Made by a program: the position numbers and the translations under genes. From Streptomyces sp. NBC_01788 (GTDB taxonomy: Bacteria; Actinomycetota; Actinomycetes; Streptomycetales; Streptomycetaceae): a stretch of 64,000 bases of DNA. Within the stretch, counting starts at the first letter, position 1; the number at the start of each line of letters is the position of its first letter. Where the stretch lies: contig NZ_CP109090.1 in the NCBI RefSeq assembly GCF_035917575.1, forward strand, positions 6,448,001 through 6,512,000. Reading direction: 5' to 3'. Below the pieces are notes generated by a model, which did no database searches, had not been told where the DNA came from, and was given only the letters and a program-made list of their open reading frames with translations. Below are positions 58,887 to 64,000 of the stretch, in pieces.

Positions 58887-59136
58887 CGTGGGCTCCCTCC
58901 CCTTGCCGTGACTCGCCGCCCGGCGCGGCTACGGCAAGGCCGCAGGCGACTGACCGCCAATCGGCATGCGCTGCCCGGGAGCCCCGGACAGGGAGAGGCG
59001 TAGCTGGTGGCTCCTGCGTAAACATGCGCATCCACCCCCACTCGATGAGGTGGTGCTGCGCGCTTTCTGCCACTGGCAACCGCCGCGGGAACCTAGCGTG
59101 ATTGCTCCCAACCTACCTAGGCAGAGGAGTAGAACC
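58887..59136. other. intergenic, no gene seen
   Basis: Divergent space upstream of the excisionase-like gene. It contains TAGCGTGATTGCTCCCAACC at 59093-59112, somewhat AT-richer than its surroundings, perhaps promoter sequence for the short ORF that follows. Confidence 0.3.
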
Positions 59137-59193
59137 GTGATCATCCTTCTTCCCGACGGGCCCGGCTCGTGGCACCCCATCATCCTCGGATGA
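59137..59193 (+). CDS. 18-aa mini-ORF with strong ribosome-binding site
   Basis: GTG 59137 lies eight bases after AGAGGAG. The peptide is VIILLPDGPGSWHPIILG. It lies alone in an 800-base gap, followed by a terminator-like stem about 190 bases on. It could be a leader peptide or a small bioactive peptide; no family is known to me. Confidence 0.35.
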   Translation: MIILLPDGPGSWHPIILG

Positions 59194-59382
59194 CCCCTGC
59201 GCGCCCTGGGGGCTGGGCTCCCCGGGGGCACTTCGCAGACCAGACGGTGAGCGTCGGGGATCCCGCAACGTCCCCCTCATCACGTAGAGGGAATAGGTGA
59301 GACCGGGCCGGCCTACGGGCGACTGCACCGGCAGGCTGCCGCGAGCCTGAAGAGCGGCCCCTGTCATGCCGCCCGCCGAGAC

Positions 59383-59411
59383 GAGGCCCCCGCCATCACG
59401 GCGGGGGCCTC
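59383..59411 (+). terminator. perfect 12-bp hairpin
   Basis: GAGGCCCCCGCC / GGCGGGGGCCTC with a 5-nt loop. It separates the mini-ORF region from the Ku gene. Confidence 0.7.
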
Positions 59412-59683
59412 GCCGTACGCGGGCACCACCCCGCGCGCCGAGTCGGACCAGCCAAAGCACAACATCAGCACCTGTGACCCTACGGACCCAGGCCCGCGAA
59501 CTCTCCCCACCGGAAGGCGCACCCAGGTGTCCGTCATGACGCCCAGTATGCGACTCCGTCCGTCGCCGCCACGGACTGTGGACTCGCACCACTGCGGTAC
59601 GGAGACAGGCGGACGCGTGCATGGCGCGCCGGGCGTGCCGCTCGTAGGCTGATCCTGCTCGGGGCCTGTCGCGGAGGTCTGCC

Positions 59684-60598
59684 ATGCCCCGAACTATCTG
59701 GAGCGGCGCGATCAGCTTCGGCCTGGTCACGGTGCCGATCCACCTCCAGTCCGCCACCGAAGACCACAGCGTCCGTTTCCACCAGTACCACCTGGAGGAC
59801 ATGGGCAGGGTGCGCGTGCGCAAGGTGTGCGAGCTGGAGAACCGCGAAGTCACACAGGACGAGATCGGCAAGGGCTACGAGTGGTCCCGGGACCAGGTCA
59901 TCCCCATCAGCGACGCTGAACTCGACAACCTTCCGCTGCCCACCGCGAAGGCCGTGGAGATCGAGGCGTTCCTCCCGCTGGAATCCATCGACCCGATCCG
60001 GATCGGCGAGGGCTACTACCTGGCCCCGGACGGGCAGGTCGCCGCCAAGCCGTACAAGCTCCTGCGGGAGGCCCTCGGCCGCTCGTCCCGGGTAGCGGTC
60101 GCCAAGTGGGCATGGCACGGCCGCGAGCGCCTCGGCATCCTCCGGGTACGCGACGACGTCCTGGTCCTGCACCTGATGCGCTGGCCGGACGAGATCCGCG
60201 ACTCTGCCGAAGTCGCCCCGCCCGCAGTCCAGGTCAGCGACGACGAGATCGACGGCGCCCTCGCCCTCATGGAGACGATGGCGCGCGACGACCTCTCCGG
60301 CGATGAGTTCCGCGACACGTACACCGAGGCCCTGGAGCAGATCATCGAGGCCAAGCGCGAGCACCGGGCGCCGCCCGCGATGCCGGAGCCGGAAGCCGAG
60401 CCGGGGCAGGTGCTGGACCTGATGGCGGCGCTGAACGCGTCCGTGGAGAAGGCGCGCGCCTCGCGCGGCGAGGGCGAGGCCGACGTGCACGAGATGCCTG
60501 CGCCGAAGAAGACCGCCGCGAAGAAGCAGCCGGCCAAGAAGACGGCAGGGAAGAAGACTGCGGCGAAGAAGCCGGCCCGCAAGCCGCGCAGCGCCTGA
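59684..60598 (+). CDS. ku: Ku DNA-end-binding protein
   Basis: 304 residues, ATG after GGAGG. RTIWSGAISFGLVTVPIHLQ, then HQYHLEDMGRVRVRKVCELE, KGYEWSRDQVIPISDAELDN, DPIRIGEGYYLAPDG and YKLLREALGR are the bacterial Ku core. The C-terminus is a basic tail of AAKK/PAKK repeats, seen in actinobacterial Ku. Ku homodimers ring DNA ends and recruit ligase LigD for end joining. No ligD is adjacent, so it would use host LigD or act alone, perhaps protecting element ends. Confidence 0.93.
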   Translation: MPRTIWSGAISFGLVTVPIHLQSATEDHSVRFHQYHLEDMGRVRVRKVCELENREVTQDEIGKGYEWSRDQVIPISDAELDNLPLPTAKAVEIEAFLPLESIDPIRIGEGYYLAPDGQVAAKPYKLLREALGRSSRVAVAKWAWHGRERLGILRVRDDVLVLHLMRWPDEIRDSAEVAPPAVQVSDDEIDGALALMETMARDDLSGDEFRDTYTEALEQIIEAKREHRAPPAMPEPEAEPGQVLDLMAALNASVEKARASRGEGEADVHEMPAPKKTAAKKQPAKKTAGKKTAAKKPARKPRSA

Positions 60599-60623
60599 CC
60601 TCGGTCCCCGCACGACCGATCGT

Positions 60624-60652
60624 AGGGCCGCCGACGAACCGACGGCGGCCCT
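60624..60652. terminator. bidirectional terminator between ku and the HTH gene
   Basis: AGGGCCGCCG / CGGCGGCCCT with a 9-nt loop lies between convergent stop codons at 60598 and 60674. Confidence 0.75.
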
Positions 60653-60673
60653 GCAACGACGAGGACTTCATTT

Positions 60674-61054
60674 CTACGAGGTGAGCGCGTTCAGTGCGAT
60701 CCGCATCCGGCGAATAGTTTCCGCGTCCTGCCGTTGCTCCTCTTCCAGGGCCCTGATCTTGTCTCGTCCTTCAGCACACTCACGCCGTCGGCAGATGTCA
60801 CCGACCGTCTGCTGTGGCAGCGAGCTGACTGCCGGTGACGGCCCTCTCCATCCCTTCTCGGCCATCAGCCGCGCCACGTCCGCACGGAACAGTCGCGCCG
60901 ACCCCCGTGATCCCTTGTGGTCGGCGATGCGCAACTCGCCACGGTCGATACATCCACGCAGCATGGCGCGGGTGATCCCCGCCATCGTGTACGCCTCGAC
61001 CTGCTGAATGATCTCTTCTTCGCCCTGAGGCAGATGCATCTGGTCGTTCGCCAT
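60674..61054 (-). CDS. DNA-binding (MerR/excisionase-like) protein
   Basis: 126 residues from ATG 61054. VEAYTMAGITRAMLRGCIDR, then GELRIADHKGSRGSARLFRA, DVARLMAEKGW is a winged HTH where RLFRADVARL resembles the wing of excisionases. A Cys pair (CRRREC) and a coiled coil (IRALEEEQRQDAETIRRMRI) follow. A directionality or regulatory role is inferred. Confidence 0.65.
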   Translation of the reverse strand: MANDQMHLPQGEEEIIQQVEAYTMAGITRAMLRGCIDRGELRIADHKGSRGSARLFRADVARLMAEKGWRGPSPAVSSLPQQTVGDICRRRECAEGRDKIRALEEEQRQDAETIRRMRIALNALTS

Positions 61055-61196
61055 GACCAACCAACCAGCCAGCCGCCATCGAGGACACCATCCCGCGGCG
61101 ACGGCCACCCGAGTGGCGGACAGAGAACCACATCAGCGACGGCAACCGGCGTCCTGCTCCATCAGCCAAGGCGCGCCGCCCAGGGCCGCTCCAGCG

Positions 61197-61412
61197 TCAA
61201 TCCGTCGCCGGCCACACCTCAGGCCCGCCGCCATGCCACTCCACCAAGGGCGACATCGCCACGTCCAGCTCATCCAAGCCCTCCAGGCCGGCCCGCTCCA
61301 GGAAAACCGACAGGTCACGCAGGCTGTACGCCGTGCCAAGGATGGTCCCATCGGCGCGCACCCGTCGGCCGCCGCCTTTCCCGGGCGGGTCCACGATCAC
61401 GCGAGCAGCCAT
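61197..61412 (-). CDS. hypothetical small protein
   Basis: 71 residues, ATG 61412. ARVIVDPPGKGGGRRVRADG, then TILGTAYSLRDLSVFLERAG and LDVAMSPLVEWHGGGPEVW. Similar partner proteins often precede DUF6233 genes in Streptomyces. The upstream neighbour on the same strand is DUF6233. Confidence 0.7.
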   Translation of the reverse strand: MAARVIVDPPGKGGGRRVRADGTILGTAYSLRDLSVFLERAGLEGLDELDVAMSPLVEWHGGGPEVWPATD

Positions 61413-61458
61413 GCCACCATCCTGCGGCCGGACCGTACAGGACGCATCGCGGCGTGGG

Positions 61459-61794
61459 TCAGTCGAGGATGCCGAGCACGGTGTCCGGGTGGCAGTGCCC
61501 GCACGCCTGCACCCCCTCGGTGAGCGCCCGCACCGCCACGTCCCGCGGCACGCCCCTCCACCGCTTACCCGCCATGTGGCAGCCGCCCACGTGCACCGCC
61601 ACCGGCAGGGAGTCTCTGTTCAGGCCCTGCTCCAGGATCCACTCCGGCACAGGCGGCCGGGCCTCCATGCCGCGCCGCTGCTCAGCCTCGCGCCGTTCGA
61701 CGTCGGCGATCCGCTGCCGCACCCGCTCCAGGCTGTAGACCAGCCACGTCTCCAGAGTGCGGAGGCGAGGCAGATCCGGGGGCAGGTCGTTCAC
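61459..61794 (-). CDS. DUF6233 protein
   Basis: 111 residues from GTG 61794. LPPDLPRLRTLETWLVYSLE, REAEQRRGMEARPPVPEWIL, VAVHVGGCHMAGKRWRGVPR and GVQACGHCHPDTVLGILD match DUF6233, a family of unknown function common in Streptomyces mobile regions. The Cys/His residues (CHMAGK, CGHCHPD) may bind metal. Divergent from the next gene with a 23-bp gap. Confidence 0.8.
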   Translation of the reverse strand: MNDLPPDLPRLRTLETWLVYSLERVRQRIADVERREAEQRRGMEARPPVPEWILEQGLNRDSLPVAVHVGGCHMAGKRWRGVPRDVAVRALTEGVQACGHCHPDTVLGILD

Positions 61795-61817
61795 ACGTTC
61801 GATTCTATGATCGGGGG

Positions 61818-62036
61818 GTGAGACCGCAATCCACCGGGACCGCGCCCGAGTGCTACCACCTGACCCTCACCGCCGGCGGCCGCCCAGCCATGCATGGCTG
61901 GTGGGGGAGCGAGGCGACCGCCCGCCACAAGGTCGCGAGCTGGATCGGCGAGTACGGCAGCCTGCCCGGCGCCCGCATCACCCTCACCGACGAGGCCACG
62001 GGCACCACGTTGACGACCTGGCCAGACGAGCCGTGA
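61818..62036 (+). CDS. hypothetical small protein
   Basis: 72 residues from GTG 61818. CYHLTLTAGGRPAMHGWWGS, then EATARHKVASWIGEYGSLPG and ARITLTDEATGTTLTTW. This short family often sits divergent from DUF6233 genes. Function unknown. Confidence 0.7.
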   Translation: MRPQSTGTAPECYHLTLTAGGRPAMHGWWGSEATARHKVASWIGEYGSLPGARITLTDEATGTTLTTWPDEP

Positions 62037-62186
62037 CCCTCTGCCAAGACGCGGAGGATGGCTCGGCGCCCCCTCCCCGGCCCGCGGCCTCGCCCTTCGG
62101 CACATCATGCGGAAGAACCGCAACGAAGTGCCGCCCCACCTTCTCCCCGCCGCTCCGCCGAGCAGTGCGTACCCGAAGAATGGCAA

Positions 62187-62215
62187 GGCTCCGGCGCAAG
62201 CGATGCGCCGGAGCC
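62187..62215 (-). terminator. terminator of the small secreted protein gene
   Basis: Perfect 12-bp stem GGCTCCGGCGCA / TGCGCCGGAGCC with a 5-nt loop, 18 bases past the stop at 62234. Confidence 0.8.
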
Positions 62216-62233
62216 CACAGCGTGACCGTCGGG

Positions 62234-62608
62234 TTAGTAGGCGACGTACCCCTCGCTGTAGCCCCAGAAGTCAAGGTAGAACTTCGTACCGCTGAGGACA
62301 TTCGTAGCCGCCACGCCCCAGGTGCCCTTCTTGAGTGAGTGCCACCCGTTGCACGTGCCCGTCTTGAGGAAGCAGGTCTGCACCAGCATGTCGCGGTCAG
62401 TGGGCTTGACGTTGATGTCGGTGCAGTTGGACGTAGCAGTGGCGTAGGTCCCTCCGACAGGCCACTCCCAGGAGTCATTGGTGTAGTAGGTCTTGGCGCT
62501 GCCGTAGCAGGTCGCGGCGCTGGCCGGCGTGCTGGTGACGGCGGTGAGTCCACCACCCGTCAGAACAGCGGCAGCCAGGACGGTCATGGCGCGTGAACGG
62601 ATGCGCAC
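62234..62608 (-). CDS. small secreted protein
   Basis: 124 residues from GTG 62608 (GGGAGGG upstream). Signal peptide MTVLAAAVLTGGGLTAVTST with cleavage after ASA. The mature 91 residues have four Cys (TCYGSAKTYYTND, SNCTDINVKP, QTCFLKTGTCNGWH), likely two disulfides, and several aromatic residues. Resembles small secreted proteins of Streptomyces. Function unknown. Confidence 0.75.
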   Translation of the reverse strand: MRIRSRAMTVLAAAVLTGGGLTAVTSTPASAATCYGSAKTYYTNDSWEWPVGGTYATATSNCTDINVKPTDRDMLVQTCFLKTGTCNGWHSLKKGTWGVAATNVLSGTKFYLDFWGYSEGYVAY

Positions 62609-62727
62609 GTTTTTCCCTCCCCCTTGTGTGTGCCGGTAAGGCCTGTGCCCCCTCGCTGCCAGTCAGCTGGTACCGGCGTCGTGCAGTGTGGCAGTTCCCA
62701 ACTTACGTGTAAACAGGCAGTGTTGAG

Positions 62728-62903
62728 TCAATCCAAAGACAGTAAAGATGCAGGAGTAGGACGGGCGGCGATGTTGGTGAGGACGTCGTTGATGCGGACG
62801 GAGTGGACGCCGTCGGCGCAGTCGAGGAACTCGCTCCAGGTGGCCAGGGCGGTCTCGGTGTTGCCGCGTTTGAGCTGGACGTGGCCGAGATCGGCGAGGG
62901 CGA
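62728..62903 (-). pseudogene. C-terminal scrap of a TPR-containing regulator
   Basis: The minus strand reads AIALADLGHVQLKRGNTETA, then LATWSEFLDCADGVHSVRIN, DVLTNIAARPTPAS to a TGA at 62730-62728. This resembles the last TPR units of Streptomyces XRE/TPR transcriptional regulators. All upstream sequence is replaced by the lipoprotein fragment at 62904. Confidence 0.6.
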
Positions 62904-63359
62904 TTGCGCGACGCCACGCCCGTCATCCTCGCCGCCGCCCTCACCGCCTGCGACAGCAGCCCGCAGGCCAAGGCGGACAGCAAGGCACCGGCCGCCGCGC
63001 ACCACTACACCACCGGGCAGGACATCGCCGACGACCTCAAGGCCGCCGGGTTCACCGTGACCAAGCCCCGAGAGAACACCGACGGCTCGTACATCGCCGA
63101 CGTCGGCGGCACCGCCTACGACTTCACAGTCACAGACAAGACCCACCAGCCGGCGCCCGGCGACGCCGGCATCAACCTGTTCCCCAACCCCGAAGCCCTT
63201 AAGGCGTGGATCCCGCTCTCGAAGTCCTTCGGCGGCGTCGCCGTGACCGGCGACACCTGGGCGGTCAGCCTGCCTACCACCAGCAAGACCGCCCGTACCG
63301 ACAGTCAGCGCCTGGCGCCGAAGGTTGCGGAGGCCCTCGACGGGACCGTGCAGCAGTGA
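62904..63359 (+). pseudogene. lipoprotein with truncated N-terminus
   Basis: From TTG 62904 it reads ATPVILAAALTACDSSP: the end of a signal peptide with lipobox LTAC, but only about 15 residues precede the Cys and there is no charged start or ribosome-binding site. The mature part HYTTGQDIADDLKAAGFTVT, DVGGTAYDFTVTDKTHQPAP and INLFPNPEALKAW is intact. The junction with the TPR fragment suggests a deletion fused two genes head to head. Confidence 0.6.
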
Positions 63360-63393
63360 ACCTCAGCGCTCAAAACGCGCCCCGGGCCATGTG

Positions 63394-63612
63394 CTACTCC
63401 CGCCCGTCCTCCCTCGTTGCGACGTCGCCGGCGTAGTGCAGCTGCACGCCCGGCTCGAAGCCTTCCTGCTCGATCACCGTGTCGGTGCTGTTCAGCTTGT
63501 ACCGGCAGTGAGTGGCCGCCGCGGTGGGGTGTGGCAGACGAATCTCGCCGACGCCCTCGGTCATCGCTCCGTTGTCGCCCTGGTGCGGGCCGCTCATCAC
63601 GTAGTAGCGCAT
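63394..63612 (-). CDS. hypothetical small protein
   Basis: 72 residues from ATG 63612. MRYYVMSGPHQGDNGAMTEG, then CRYKLNSTDTVIEQEGFEPG and VQLHYAGDVATREDGRE. No family recognised. Confidence 0.55.
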   Translation of the reverse strand: MRYYVMSGPHQGDNGAMTEGVGEIRLPHPTAAATHCRYKLNSTDTVIEQEGFEPGVQLHYAGDVATREDGRE

Positions 63613-63755
63613 GGCGGGCACTCTGCATCCGGCCGCGTGGATTCGCAAACCGTCTCCTAAATGCCCAGCTCGCGCACAACAGACGTTAAGCGACGGGCCG
63701 TTGTCAGCCCCTCGTGCCATGCTGCACTTCAACTATGTGAAGGAGGTGAGTAGAT

Positions 63756-63911
63756 ATGTCGAAGAAGCAGCAGGCGGCCGTCGTCATGGTCGCGGCCCTG
63801 GCCGGGCAGGCGTACCTCGGCAAGGTCGCCAAGCAGCAGGGGACGGCCCTCGGTCTGTCTGTCGTCGCGATCAGCCTGATCGGTCTTGCCCTGACCCAGG
63901 CCCTCGGCTGA
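63756..63911 (+). CDS. 51-aa membrane protein
   Basis: ATG 63756 follows a full AAGGAGGTGA ribosome-binding site. KKQQAAVVMVAALAGQAYLG and GLSVVAISLIGLALTQALG are hydrophobic. Function unknown. Confidence 0.65.
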   Translation: MSKKQQAAVVMVAALAGQAYLGKVAKQQGTALGLSVVAISLIGLALTQALG

Positions 63912-63918
63912 CCGAGGC

Positions 63919-63967
63919 GCGAGGGTCCCGGCCCCCCCGTGCCCAGCAGGGAGGCCGGGGCCCTCGC
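63919..63967 (+). terminator. terminator after the small membrane protein
   Basis: GCGAGGGTCCCGGCC pairs with GGCCGGGGCCCTCGC, 15 pairs with one wobble, starting 8 bases past the stop codon. Confidence 0.75.
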
Positions 63968-64000
63968 GGAATCCACGGGCCACCGTATGGATATCCGTGC

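Noticed and set aside
27670..64000. Actinomycete integrative and conjugative element (pSAM2 type)
   Set aside because: No tyrosine integrase, FtsK/TraB translocase or Spd spread genes are visible; the type is left open.

Overview
The window is high-GC actinobacterial DNA, almost certainly a Streptomyces chromosome. Evidence includes GC-rich third positions, frequent GTG starts, a complete ethylmalonyl-CoA pathway operon, a WhiB protein and many Streptomyces-type short proteins. It falls into two parts that meet at about 27.66 kb.

Left part (1-27,657), host chromosome. The first 6.2 kb mixes one intact secreted zinc carboxypeptidase and a DinB-like gene with debris: a 5'-truncated TnpB, two IS5-type transposase scraps, a HAD-like fragment and a serine recombinase that has lost its catalytic half. 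Then come a Nudix hydrolase, a DUF3558-like lipoprotein, an ADP-ribosylglycohydrolase and glycerate kinase. A GC-rich repeat cluster follows, then the phosphatidylserine synthase/decarboxylase pair. From 12.6 to 18.8 kb a minus-strand operon encodes crotonyl-CoA carboxylase/reductase, ethylmalonyl-CoA mutase, a malyl-CoA lyase family enzyme, a mesaconyl-CoA hydratase-like MaoC protein and a methylsuccinyl-CoA dehydrogenase-like flavoprotein. Upstream lie a TetR regulator and a tandem-fused 3-hydroxybutyryl-CoA dehydrogenase. Together these would run acetyl-CoA assimilation and supply ethylmalonyl-CoA and methylmalonyl-CoA extender units. A perfect TetR-like palindrome sits between the -35 and -10 of the ccr promoter. 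The host part ends with an SDR carrying an internal deletion, alpha/beta hydrolases, a HEAT-repeat protein, RidA and the 3' part of a radical SAM gene.

Right part (27,658-64,000), an integrated mobile element whose far end is outside the window. A large serine integrase starts a few bases from the junction inside the radical SAM gene. Next are a membrane protein, a divergent pair of XRE regulators, and a mostly unidirectional run of about 45 small, translationally coupled genes (30.9-58.0 kb). Recognisable products are RusA, a DnaQ-like exonuclease, a replication-initiator-like protein, a Gp37/Gp68 protein, HU, WhiB, two LuxR-type HTH proteins, a membrane GT2 glycosyltransferase, a HAD phosphatase and many zinc-ribbon mini-proteins. 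A tRNA-Ile(UAU) gene lies inside the run and ATA codons occur in the element's genes. One reverse-oriented gene interrupts the run. The last 6 kb is less ordered: lipoproteins, a Ku protein, an excisionase-like HTH protein, DUF6233, a small secreted protein and truncated scraps. No capsid, tail, terminase, FtsK/TraB or relaxase gene is visible, so prophage versus conjugative element cannot be decided here. Shared operator-like sequences upstream of the regulator block and of the 49.4-kb promoter suggest one element-encoded repressor controlling separate transcription units.
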